NCBI GenBank assembly: GCA_964247385.1
Contig: CAXTUB010000013.1
Location: forward strand, 1 to 64,000
Source: TMP-86 sp964247385
Lineage (GTDB): Bacteria > Pseudomonadota > Gammaproteobacteria > Steroidobacterales > Steroidobacteraceae
Direction: 5' to 3'
DNA: 64,000 bases
The translations under genes were made by a program, and so were the position numbers. Below the pieces are notes generated by a model. It did no database searches, had not been told where the DNA came from, and saw only the letters and a program-made list of their open reading frames with translations. Of the stretch, positions 17,145 through 25,120 are shown in pieces (positions within the stretch are counted from its first letter, which is position 1; every line of letters starts with the position of its first letter).

Positions 17145-18266
17145 CTAGCCTGAGTTGACCAGTTGCGTCAACGCCGCCCACGTTTTCGTCGCGGTAATAG
17201 CCCAATTATAGGATGCGCTTCGTTCCAAAGCAGCCTTGGCGACTCTATCAGCGAGTTCTCGACTCCCAAGAATTTCCATGATTGCACGGGCTATATCATC
17301 AGGATTGTGGGGATCAAAGTATTGCAGGTCAGGCCCACCGAATTCGGGCATCGGTTGGATGTTTGAAGAGAGCACGGGTTTTCCGCTTGCCATCGCTTCC
17401 AGCAATATGTTTGGACAGTTCTCGCACGCAGATGCAAATATCACCGCATCCGAGGCTGCGTAGTACGCAGGCAACGTCTCATAAGGAATCGCCCCCAGTA
17501 TTCGAACATCCTCAGATAAGCCGAGAGCTGCGACTTTGGCAACAACCTCTTCCGCGGCGGAGTAGTCGGTTTCACCTATCAGCACGAGCTTGACAGCGGC
17601 GCGAATTTCAGCGGGCAACGTTGCGTACGCGGTGACAACTTCTAAATGACATTTGTAATGTTCGAAGCGAGATACGTACAGCAAGAATCTGTGTGGCAGG
17701 GCCAGCGGGCGGGAAGCAATTGGATCAACGCCTCGAAAGATAGAACTTACGCCATGCGGAATTGTTATCGAGTTCTTTGGACTGCATAGGGCAAAGATCC
17801 GCTCTCTTGCATACTCCGAAATGAAGATCGTCAAATCTGCTTTGATCATGCTTCGAAGCAATTGGTGGCGCAAGTATGTGTTTCTACAACGTTGCGCGAA
17901 TCCTGGAATTGAACTTGCGAGCTTGTCATCGAATGGTAGCATGTTGCGGAACATCGTGACCGTGCGACATCCGTCGGGCACAGACGAAAGAAGCAATCCA
18001 CCCGGCGCAAAGAATATTTGCGTGTTCATCCTCTTCAAGATTGACGGTAGAAAAAGACTTTCCCACATCGCTCGCATGATCGGATTGCGAGTCGGCCACC
18101 GGGTTTGCAATCGCGTAATACGGGGGTCGATTGGAAGCCAAAGGGTTGGAGGCGCCAGAACGGCGATCTGAACTCTAAGATCAGGTGGAATATGCGCCAG
18201 CAGATTCTTGAGATAGGTTTGACCGCCTCCAATTTTTGCGGAGAGGGCGTTGATCACGAGCCTCAA
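17145..18266 (-). CDS. Family 4 glycosyltransferase
   Basis: A 373-residue GT-B enzyme. The N-terminus LVINALSAKIGGGQTYLKN is a GT4 glycine loop. The C-terminal donor domain has LLYVSRFEHYK, LGAIPYETLPAYY and CENCPNILLEAMASGKPVL (E-x7-E type). Cytoplasmic or membrane-associated; it should transfer a sugar from an activated donor to the growing lipid-linked unit. The first codon at 18266 is a TTG overlapping the TGA of the ATPase gene; this matches the usual family N-terminus, but a GTG three codons later (18257) is possible. It forms a leftward operon with the ATPase, kinase and chain-length genes. Donor sugar is unknown. Confidence 0.86.
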   Translation of the reverse strand: MRLVINALSAKIGGGQTYLKNLLAHIPPDLRVQIAVLAPPTLWLPIDPRITRLQTRWPTRNPIMRAMWESLFLPSILKRMNTQIFFAPGGLLLSSVPDGCRTVTMFRNMLPFDDKLASSIPGFAQRCRNTYLRHQLLRSMIKADLTIFISEYARERIFALCSPKNSITIPHGVSSIFRGVDPIASRPLALPHRFLLYVSRFEHYKCHLEVVTAYATLPAEIRAAVKLVLIGETDYSAAEEVVAKVAALGLSEDVRILGAIPYETLPAYYAASDAVIFASACENCPNILLEAMASGKPVLSSNIQPMPEFGGPDLQYFDPHNPDDIARAIMEILGSRELADRVAKAALERSASYNWAITATKTWAALTQLVNSG

Positions 18267-19081
18267 GGTGAAATTAGGCCGCTTTTCCTACGATCTTCGA
18301 TTGCATGGGCCATAAGCTCGTAATCGATTCGTTCATGGCGTTCGGCGTATCCATAAACCAGTGCCTGATCGCAAAACTGATTAATCAATCGTGGAATTCC
18401 GCTACTGCCCTGACAAGCCAATATCACCGCCGAATGAGTAAATAAATTAAGCTTCGCACCGGCGACACGAAGTCGATGCAAAATGTAACGTCTGGCTTCT
18501 TCCATGGATAATGGTCCTATATGGTGATCAGCACCCACGCGCTGCGCTAGCTGTCGCAGCTCAGGAATCCGAATTAGGTTGCGCAGTTCAGGCTGACCTA
18601 CCAATACAACCTGCAATAGGAATTGCTCTCCTACATTAACATTGGAAAGCACGCGTAGTTCTTCGAGTCCCGTCTGTCCAAGATTCTGGGCTTCGTCCAC
18701 GATCAAAATTACTTTGCGCCCATGACCTCCTTCGTTACGCAAGAACTCTGTAAACAACTCATATAGCTCCACATCGCCCTTAGCTTTATAGTCGAGCCCA
18801 AAACTAGAACAGATCCACCGCAAGATTCCACCCAGACTGGGACTTGTATTAGTGATTAACCCGACCTTGGCCGTCGATTCGACGCTCTTCAAAAGGTGAC
18901 AGATTAGAGTAGTTTTGCCCGCACCGATCTCACCGCTGACGAGACAAAACGCGGCGTGATTGCCAATACTGTATTCCAACATCGCTAGCGCCTTTCGATG
19001 TGGGGGCGCCAGATATAAGAATCGAGGATCGGGTGTGAGCGCGAAGGGTTTCTCCCGAAAGCCGTAGAAAGCTTCGTACAT
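18263..19081 (-). CDS. ExeA-like ATPase of the exosortase/EPS system
   Basis: A 272-residue P-loop ATPase of the GspA/ExeA group. It begins MYEAFYGFREKPFALTPDPRFLY, diagnostic of the family, with Walker A GEIGAGKTT, Walker B VILIVDEAQNL, and an AAA-type C-terminal lid. Proteins of this short form occur beside exosortases (PEP-CTERM-associated ATPase family). They are thought to power or regulate assembly of the polysaccharide export apparatus; the exact partner is not known. It follows the kinase gene by 2 bp and overlaps the next glycosyltransferase start, indicating tight translational coupling. Confidence 0.88.
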   Translation of the reverse strand: MYEAFYGFREKPFALTPDPRFLYLAPPHRKALAMLEYSIGNHAAFCLVSGEIGAGKTTLICHLLKSVESTAKVGLITNTSPSLGGILRWICSSFGLDYKAKGDVELYELFTEFLRNEGGHGRKVILIVDEAQNLGQTGLEELRVLSNVNVGEQFLLQVVLVGQPELRNLIRIPELRQLAQRVGADHHIGPLSMEEARRYILHRLRVAGAKLNLFTHSAVILACQGSSGIPRLINQFCDQALVYGYAERHERIDYELMAHAIEDRRKSGLISP

Positions 19082-19083
19082 TC

Positions 19084-19962
19084 TCAGTATGCGTAGCGAG
19101 AAGCTTTATCAGTGCGGGAGCCATTCAAGACAGTTCCGAGAATCGGGAGGTCCTGCATTAACTCAAAACAGCGCATCACATCGGGCTTGCGGGTGCGTTC
19201 CTCGCCTATGACAACTAGCGTGGCATCGACGTGCGGCGCAAATGCGAGCGCGTCGTCAGCGCCTAGCATCGGCGGAAGATCAAAGATGACGATACGATTT
19301 GGATAGCGGTTCTTCAGTTCACGAATCGTCGCACGAGTCTGATCGCTGGACAGCAGGTCTGATGAGTTGGGCACGCGGTCCCGCGCGGGAAGCAACACTA
19401 CCTTTGCATATCCGACCGGATTTACTAAGGCCGAAGATACTTCAACCTCGTTCCTGAGGCACTGTTCGACACCAACCTCGGGTTCAAAGCCAAAGCGCTT
19501 GTGAATCGATGGATTTCGAAGGTCCAGGTCAACAAGAAGTGTGCTGTGCTTCGTATCGCTCGCGATCGCGATTGTGAGATTGATCGCCGTGAACGTCTTA
19601 CCATCCTGGGGGGTAGGGCTGATGACGGCTAGTGTGGTCCACTGCCGTTGATGCATGCGCTGCAAGACTTGAGTGCGCAACATCTTAAAGGCGTGTCCCG
19701 CCGGACCCTCGACTTCAGGGGTTAGAATGCCGTTGCTGCGCAACACACGGGGATCGATCGCAATCGTGCGCGTGCTGCCGGTGACTATAGTATCCTGAGC
19801 GTCCCACTGCGGTCTCACAGGCGTGACGCGCAATGGCGGCCGCCCGCTAATTTCTATTACCTTATCTGGCCCCGGCTGAGGGGGAAGACCTGCGCTCGCA
19901 TCGATCATTCCCTCCACACGATCTGCGCGCGCTCGGGCAAGTGCTTTCTCCAGGCGTTCCAT
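19084..19962 (-). CDS. BY-kinase (tyrosine autokinase) of the exosortase/EPS system
   Basis: A 292-residue CpsD/CapB-type kinase of the PEP-CTERM-associated group. The ATPase core has Walker A variant SPTPQDGKT, Walker A-prime LLVDLDLRNP and Walker B IVIFDLPPMLG. The C-terminal Tyr cluster is minimal (RYAY). The N-terminal ~90 residues are a linker. Such kinases cycle autophosphorylation with the polysaccharide co-polymerase to set chain length. The codon at 19965 is TTG; the ATG at 19962 overlaps the TGA of the chain-length gene (TGATG) and is the better start. It acts as partner of the protein encoded at 19962-21632. Confidence 0.88.
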   Translation of the reverse strand: MERLEKALARARADRVEGMIDASAGLPPQPGPDKVIEISGRPPLRVTPVRPQWDAQDTIVTGSTRTIAIDPRVLRSNGILTPEVEGPAGHAFKMLRTQVLQRMHQRQWTTLAVISPTPQDGKTFTAINLTIAIASDTKHSTLLVDLDLRNPSIHKRFGFEPEVGVEQCLRNEVEVSSALVNPVGYAKVVLLPARDRVPNSSDLLSSDQTRATIRELKNRYPNRIVIFDLPPMLGADDALAFAPHVDATLVVIGEERTRKPDVMRCFELMQDLPILGTVLNGSRTDKASRYAY

Positions 19963-21632
19963 CAACGCCTCGCGAGCTTGACCCAGGGAATCACAACCAG
20001 CGGCGGCGTGGATAAGAGAGAAATCAAGTCGTCGCGCCCGCGAACTCGAGTATCCATCGCCTCAAGCAATTGCATCATGGCAAAGGCGGCACCGAGGCCC
20101 AATAAGAATCCCGCAACAGCAATGAGTAACCGATTCGGGCTTACCGGCTTCTCCGGTGTCACCGGCGGCTCGATAAGCGTAAAGCGTTCGCCCTTACGCT
20201 CGCTTTCGAGGTTAGAGGCCAATTGCGCTTCCATTTGCTTCTGTTGCACATCCGCGTATTTGCGGCGCGCGTTATCGAGATCGCTTACGAGCGAGTTGTA
20301 ATCCTTTTCCACCAGCGGCATTGCGGAGCTCGCCTTATCAAGCTCATCGAGATGCGCACGCAGTTGAGCCTGCTGTTGCATCAGCGACTGACGCTCTGTT
20401 TCCGCAGCCTTGCGGTTGGCTTGAATTTGAATATACGCAGGATTATCGGGCTGCTGCGGGGTGATTCCCATCGTCGCCTCGGGCCTATTCTGCAACTCCT
20501 GTCTTAAGAAGCTGACCTCATCTCGAAGCTTGATCACGTCCGGATGATTTTCCGTGTGATTTTGTCGAGCCGCGGCGAGATCCGCCGTTGCCTGCTCCAA
20601 CGCGCGTTGAACGTCACGGGAGCTGGTTTGCGCACCGACTTCCTTCTGCAGGCCTTCGATCTGGCTCTTGAGCTTGATGACGTCAGGATGCGTCGGTGAA
20701 TAACTGGACTGCGCCTTGCTGTATTCGCTCTGCAGAAACTTCAATTGGTCGGCGGCGCCCATCACCCGCGCGCCGTTCTCGCCGTAGACGGAGGACGTAG
20801 GGTTGATCTGCGCCAGCTGCGAATCGAGATAGACGATCTGCTGATCGAGGGCTCGGATGCGAGCGCTGACATCGCGCAAGTCATCCTGGGCGCGATTCGA
20901 GAGCTGGACATTGAGTTGAGCGTACTCCGGCAAACTTTTCTCGTGCTGACCTTTGAAGTCCGCGATCTTCTGCTCCAGCGCGGAAACCTGTGTTCCGATT
21001 CGCGTAGATTCCGCCGTTAGGAAATCCGCGGTTCCGCTCGCTTGCTCGCGGCGGCTTTCAAGATTTTCGCGCAAGTACAAACTTGTCAGCTCATTGGCCA
21101 CGGCGACCGCCAAAGTGGGTGAGCGGTTTTTATAGCTGATGGAAAATGCAATGGTCGCCTTGGTGGCACGCCCCTGTCGCGGATCGACGACGTCCGCGCT
21201 GATCATTTCGAGCTTGATGTCGTCGCGCATTCTCGCCACGACAGCCTCGCGCGCCGTGGTCAATCGTTCCTGCGGGTAGAGGTTGTACTTGCTGATGATT
21301 TCCAGCAGGTTCGCCGAATTCGTCACGCGCTGACTGATCATCTGCACACGCTGATCGGCATAGCTCGTGATGGCCGAGCGCACGAAATCCTGCGGGATTT
21401 CCTGTTGTTCGATGAGAATGGTGCCTGTGGATTGATAGGTCGGCGGCCACAACAGCGCGACCGCGATGGCGAGCGCGACGATGCCCGCGAAGGTGGCCGC
21501 CATCGGCCACAAACGCCGCCGCAGCGCACGACGCTGACGCGCGAACATCTCCGCAAAGCTGGTCTCGGCCACTGGCGCGGCAGAAGAAGGCGAGTCGAAA
21601 TCGGAAACGTCTGCGCTGTTCACTTCCCTCAC
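19962..21632 (-). CDS. Chain-length determinant (polysaccharide co-polymerase, Wzz family)
   Basis: A 556-residue inner-membrane protein. A Wzz domain starts about residue 33 with the first transmembrane helix (about 43-62) and TYQSTGTILIEQQEIPQDFV. A long periplasmic coiled coil follows to about 480, then the second helix at about 501-523 after the Pro-rich EPPVTPEKPVSPN motif. Length and layout match the exosortase-associated chain-length family. It would set polymer length with the Wzy-like polymerase and the BY-kinase. The coiled coil contains HPDVIKL twice, at 315-321 and 363-369, inside similar 30-residue blocks. The GTG at 21632 is the annotated start; a second in-frame GTG lies three codons in. 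It is divergent from the export-protein gene with only 54 bp between. Confidence 0.88.
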   Translation of the reverse strand: MREVNSADVSDFDSPSSAAPVAETSFAEMFARQRRALRRRLWPMAATFAGIVALAIAVALLWPPTYQSTGTILIEQQEIPQDFVRSAITSYADQRVQMISQRVTNSANLLEIISKYNLYPQERLTTAREAVVARMRDDIKLEMISADVVDPRQGRATKATIAFSISYKNRSPTLAVAVANELTSLYLRENLESRREQASGTADFLTAESTRIGTQVSALEQKIADFKGQHEKSLPEYAQLNVQLSNRAQDDLRDVSARIRALDQQIVYLDSQLAQINPTSSVYGENGARVMGAADQLKFLQSEYSKAQSSYSPTHPDVIKLKSQIEGLQKEVGAQTSSRDVQRALEQATADLAAARQNHTENHPDVIKLRDEVSFLRQELQNRPEATMGITPQQPDNPAYIQIQANRKAAETERQSLMQQQAQLRAHLDELDKASSAMPLVEKDYNSLVSDLDNARRKYADVQQKQMEAQLASNLESERKGERFTLIEPPVTPEKPVSPNRLLIAVAGFLLGLGAAFAMMQLLEAMDTRVRGRDDLISLLSTPPLVVIPWVKLARR

Positions 21633-21686
21633 AGTCTAGATGAGACAGCGGTTGAGCGCGACAGTCGCTGATGCCATCATTCGGCC

Positions 21687-22244
21687 ATGAAGCGATTTCT
21701 TGTAGTCACTCTCTGGATCTTTGGGTGTGCTGACGCCGCCTTTGCGGCAGATCAGCTGTCAGGACCTTATCTGATTCAGCCTGGCGACTTGCTGACTGTG
21801 TCTGTTTGGAAGGAAGACGGGCTGACGGCGGATGTCTTCGTACGGCCGGATGGCGGCCTTTCATTTCCACTCGCGGGCGATGTCGCGGCGAGCGGAAAGT
21901 CGATCGAGCAGCTTCGCACGGAAATTGCCGAGCACCTGAAGAGTTACATTCCCCGGCCGGTGGTGACGGTGGCGGTCAAGCAGATCGGCGGCAACCATGT
22001 CTATGTACTTGGGAAAGTCAATAAGCCCGGTGAATTCCAGTTCGTCACTCCCGTTGACGTGATGCAGGCCTTGAGCCTGGCAGGCGGCGCGACTCCGTAC
22101 GCGGCGGTCAACGACATCGTGATTTTGCGCCGGGAAGGCGGCCGCGAGTCAGTGCTTCAGTTTCACTATGCGGACGTAGCGCGCGGCAAGGAGCTTCAGC
22201 AAAACATTATATTACGGAGCGGCGACACGGTAGTTGTGCCCTGA
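21687..22244 (+). CDS. Wza-type polysaccharide export protein
   Basis: A 185-residue exported protein. It has a signal peptide (AAFAAD region), then the Poly_export domain (SGPYLIQPGDLLTVSVWKED and VRPDGGLSFPLAGDV) and one SLBB domain (VYVLGKVNKPGEFQF). Short OPX proteins of this form are common in exosortase/EPS loci and work with a separate outer-membrane barrel; full-length Wza is about twice as long. No lipobox Cys is placed at the cleavage site. It should form the periplasmic or outer-membrane passage for the polymer, matching the chain-length protein encoded divergently. The next gene starts 1 bp after its stop. Confidence 0.9.
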   Translation: MKRFLVVTLWIFGCADAAFAADQLSGPYLIQPGDLLTVSVWKEDGLTADVFVRPDGGLSFPLAGDVAASGKSIEQLRTEIAEHLKSYIPRPVVTVAVKQIGGNHVYVLGKVNKPGEFQFVTPVDVMQALSLAGGATPYAAVNDIVILRREGGRESVLQFHYADVARGKELQQNIILRSGDTVVVP

Positions 22245-22245
22245 A

Positions 22246-23451
22246 ATGGGCTTGCTTTATAGGGTTGCGCGATGTCTTCGCTTGCAGGCGCAATGCCTCC
22301 GCGTGCAGATGTTTGTTTTGGCGGCAGCTGCATTCAGTCCGCAGATCTCCTTTGCGGCTGAGTGGTCATTCCAGCCGAGTGCTGAGACGTATCTCGATCA
22401 CGACAGCAACCGGTTGCTGACGGTCGTTCCGGGTGCTGAACGATCCGACGAGGCCGCTTGGTTGACAGCAGAGGCCGATCTCCGGCGCAGCACGGAGACA
22501 GACGAGATCGTCTTTCGTCCAAGGCTCGAGCGTCAGCAGTTCATCGGAGATTCCGGCTTTGATTCAACGAACGGCTATTTGCAAGCGTCTGGACGGCACG
22601 TTGGCGAGGTGTACAGCTATTCCGGCGATGCAACTTTTTCTGATCTCAGCACGCTGAGGTCGGAGCTGGCGGACACCGGAATCATCGCATCCGGCGTGCG
22701 CCAGCAACTGACCAGCGGCAACTTCACGTTTGAGGATCAATTCGCGGAACGTCATCGTCTCGGCGTTCAAGCTGCCTATACAAACGTCAATTACACTCGA
22801 AACGAAGGGTTAGGCCTGACCGACTACCGCCATGTTGGTGGATCCGGCGGCTACACTTTTGGATACTCGCCGCGCTTGGATCTCAACGTGTTTGCCTTCG
22901 CCGGGCATGAGTCCGCGCCGGATACAGGATTCACCAGTAGTGATGTCGGCGGCCAAGCGGGAATTGACTGGACGATCTCGGAACGAACCAAGCTGGCGGC
23001 AACCGGCGGCTTGAGCCGTACATCTTTCGGCGGCGAGCGCGAGAACGGCAATGTGTGGTCCATACAAGCAGAGCAGACTCGCGAGCGAGGAATTTGGCGG
23101 GTGTCGCTAACTCGCGACGTGGTGCCGAACAGCGTTGGGTTTCTCACGCGTCGCGATCAAATCAATGTCACTGCGCAACGCAAGCTCACGGAACGCACGG
23201 ACATTTCGGCGACCGCGCTGGCAGTCTCTAATCATGACGATTTTTTTCATCTCGCCGAGACGAACCGTCGCTACTTCACGGGCACCATCGGTTTATTTTG
23301 GCACATGACGGAGCGATGGACATTGAGTACGCAACTGCGCGGCAGCACTGTTCGCTATGTGGGCGGAGCAGGGTCCTACGACCGGGCCAACGGTTGGCAA
23401 GCATCAGTCCGCTTGCGGTGGACGCCGCTGATGCGCACATTTTCACGCTGA
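22246..23451 (+). CDS. Outer-membrane beta-barrel protein of the exosortase/EPS system
   Basis: A protein of about 401 residues with an N-terminal signal (FVLAAAAFSPQISFA). A body of alternating amphipathic strands rich in Tyr, Thr, Gly and Arg follows, including RNEGLGLTDYRHVGGSGGY and closing strands ending RLRWTPLMRTFSR. This pattern fits the outer-membrane beta-barrel family found next to exosortase and EPS export genes. It probably supplies the outer-membrane pore missing from the short Wza-type protein; this is inferred. The ATG at 22246 was chosen over a TTG at 22234 that overlaps the upstream stop. Confidence 0.8.
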   Translation: MGLLYRVARCLRLQAQCLRVQMFVLAAAAFSPQISFAAEWSFQPSAETYLDHDSNRLLTVVPGAERSDEAAWLTAEADLRRSTETDEIVFRPRLERQQFIGDSGFDSTNGYLQASGRHVGEVYSYSGDATFSDLSTLRSELADTGIIASGVRQQLTSGNFTFEDQFAERHRLGVQAAYTNVNYTRNEGLGLTDYRHVGGSGGYTFGYSPRLDLNVFAFAGHESAPDTGFTSSDVGGQAGIDWTISERTKLAATGGLSRTSFGGERENGNVWSIQAEQTRERGIWRVSLTRDVVPNSVGFLTRRDQINVTAQRKLTERTDISATALAVSNHDDFFHLAETNRRYFTGTIGLFWHMTERWTLSTQLRGSTVRYVGGAGSYDRANGWQASVRLRWTPLMRTFSR

Positions 23452-23538
23452 CGTGCAACCGCACCGACGCGCGCCCCGCGAAGTTTTTTGCGGCGCCAAC
23501 TTTCCATGGTCGCGCTCTGCCGGTATTCTCACTGCCGA

Positions 23539-23919
23539 ATGCCGACACCAGCCAGAAAGTTAGCGGTCTCTCTTCGCGTGGGTGTCGGCGATTTGCGACG
23601 CGCGCGGCATCTCGCGGCGCGCATTGGCGTTGGCGATTCTGAGATCATTCGCTTTGCCATCAAGTTCATGCTCGCAAAATTCGCGCCGTTGTGTGATCCG
23701 AATATTCGTGGCGAACGCTTGCTGCCGACGTTTGCGCAGGAAGATGCGCGTGAGCTGCTGCGCCACTTCGAAATTGACTCAACCGAGCTCAATGCCATTC
23801 TGAACGACGGAGCGGATGAGCAGTTCCAAGTGGGGATGGAGGAGATTCAATCGATCGCCGTCCATGGCATGCACATGCCAAGCGCGGATCATTCGAATGC
23901 CTCGCGTAGGTCCGGATAA
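23539..23919 (+). CDS. Small ribbon-helix-helix-like protein, function unknown
   Basis: A 126-residue protein. The N-terminal 45 residues (LAVSLRVGVGDLRRARHLAA, then DSEIIRFAIKFML) have the pattern of a ribbon-helix-helix DNA-binding fold: a short strand, then two helices with conserved Gly and hydrophobic positions. The rest is acidic and contains EDARELLRHFEIDSTELNAI. It may be a transcriptional regulator of the EPS operon end, but that is inference. An upstream in-frame start at 23488 would add 17 residues with no matching features. It meets the hemerythrin gene tail to tail with 27 bp between them. Confidence 0.6.
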   Translation: MPTPARKLAVSLRVGVGDLRRARHLAARIGVGDSEIIRFAIKFMLAKFAPLCDPNIRGERLLPTFAQEDARELLRHFEIDSTELNAILNDGADEQFQVGMEEIQSIAVHGMHMPSADHSNASRRSG

Positions 23920-23946
23920 CTTCCTAGGCCAACCGCCACACTTTCC

Positions 23947-24564
23947 TCATCGCACTTCAACGTCGATCGTTGTCTGCGAGCTGCCGGCCGGCTGGCGCAA
24001 CGACATTTCGGAATCGCGATCAATGTCTGCATCGCCTCCCATGTATCGTTCGAATTGCTCAGAGTACCGCTGCGTCAACTTGGCTTGTTTGTCTGCCGCT
24101 AACCTTTGCTTCAATTCGATGAACCAAGTGCCTTCTTCCTCGTAGACGTGATGCGCGACGGCGCCGCGCAGATGCTCTAGCTTGTCGCGATAGTCTTGAG
24201 ACATGGGCTCGAGGTTTTCCAGTAATGCAAGCTGCACTTTGGCCGCTGATTGCTCGGTGTAAGCCATCGTGGAATGTGCCTTTTCGTCGGCTTCCACGAG
24301 TGCGGGGTAGAGAACCACTTCCTCGGCAATCGAATGACCGGTCAGAAGCGTCGCCAATTGCTTCTGCGCATCGCGCTGCGAGCGCTTGTCTGGGGCATCT
24401 TTAACGCGCGCGAACGCATCCTCAATGAGCAGGTGGTGATTGAGCACCATCGCCAGCCAATCGTTGGACCCGGCCGCGGCGCGTGCTTTTTGACGGGCCT
24501 CCATGCGAGCCTTTTCGGTTTCCGGCGGCGTGACCGCGGCAATGACTTTATCGAGTACGGACAT
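23947..24564 (-). CDS. Hemerythrin (HHE) domain protein
   Basis: A 205-residue cytoplasmic protein. A four-helix bundle with metal-ligand patterns is visible: NHHLLIEDAFARV, GHSIAEEVVLYPAL and AHHVYEEEGTWF, the His/Glu set that binds a di-iron centre in HHE proteins. Members bind O2 or NO or guard against oxidative stress. A good Shine-Dalgarno (GAGGG, 5-nt spacing) supports the ATG at 24564. The C-terminal ~30 residues are polar and low in order. It belongs to a run of stress-type genes that includes a ferritin-like protein nearby. Confidence 0.88.
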   Translation of the reverse strand: MSVLDKVIAAVTPPETEKARMEARQKARAAAGSNDWLAMVLNHHLLIEDAFARVKDAPDKRSQRDAQKQLATLLTGHSIAEEVVLYPALVEADEKAHSTMAYTEQSAAKVQLALLENLEPMSQDYRDKLEHLRGAVAHHVYEEEGTWFIELKQRLAADKQAKLTQRYSEQFERYMGGDADIDRDSEMSLRQPAGSSQTTIDVEVR

Positions 24565-24615
24565 AGAGCCCTCTGTAGTAGCAGGTGGGTTGCGCTGATG
24601 GTCGAGCGGAAAGAA

Positions 24616-24978
24616 TCATTTCCTGGGCGTCGATGTCGAACTGCCGTTGCTCATGTCGCCGGTCGAGCCCGTAGACGGCGAACCAGAGTCGCTCGTGGAA
24701 CCGGAGCTGCTGGTGGACCCAGAGTTGTTCGTCGAGCCGGAGTTGCTCGTGCCCGAACCGCCCATGTCCGAAGGCCCGGTTCCAGAAGGGACGGAACCAG
24801 AGCCGGTTTGTCCGCTCGAACCCGTCGTTGAACCCGAGGACGATGAATCCGAAGCAGGCGCGTTTGGATAAGTAGAAGCACCGCCGGATGAATCGGATGA
24901 CGATGGGTTGTTCGATCGAGCACAAGCAGCGATGGCCGCTACTGCTACAAAGCCGAGAAAAAGCTGTCGATTGCGCAT
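24616..24978 (-). CDS. Ser/Gly/Thr-rich putative lipoprotein
   Basis: A protein of about 120 residues. After Met-Arg-Asn the signal peptide runs LFLGFVAVAAIAAC, a lipobox with Cys about residue 20. The mature part is almost entirely Ser, Gly, Thr, Asn and Pro, with repeating SGSTS-like units. It is expected on a membrane as a flexible, low-complexity protein; no catalytic motif is visible. The ATG at 24978 places the lipobox normally; an ORF start at 25020 adds 14 residues without purpose. Comparable proteins are often annotated only as hypothetical. Confidence 0.65.
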   Translation of the reverse strand: MRNRQLFLGFVAVAAIAACARSNNPSSSDSSGGASTYPNAPASDSSSSGSTTGSSGQTGSGSVPSGTGPSDMGGSGTSNSGSTNNSGSTSSSGSTSDSGSPSTGSTGDMSNGSSTSTPRK

Positions 24979-25120
24979 TAAAGAATCCCGTGAGGTTTGA
25001 TACCGAAAGGAGGATTGCACGGTGCCGGGCCTCGGGCAGTATCACGTGTTAAGAACATCGAGGTGCAACAGGCTCATAACCGGATCGAGGTTTGGCCTAC
25101 AAGACTTGCTTTCATCATCG

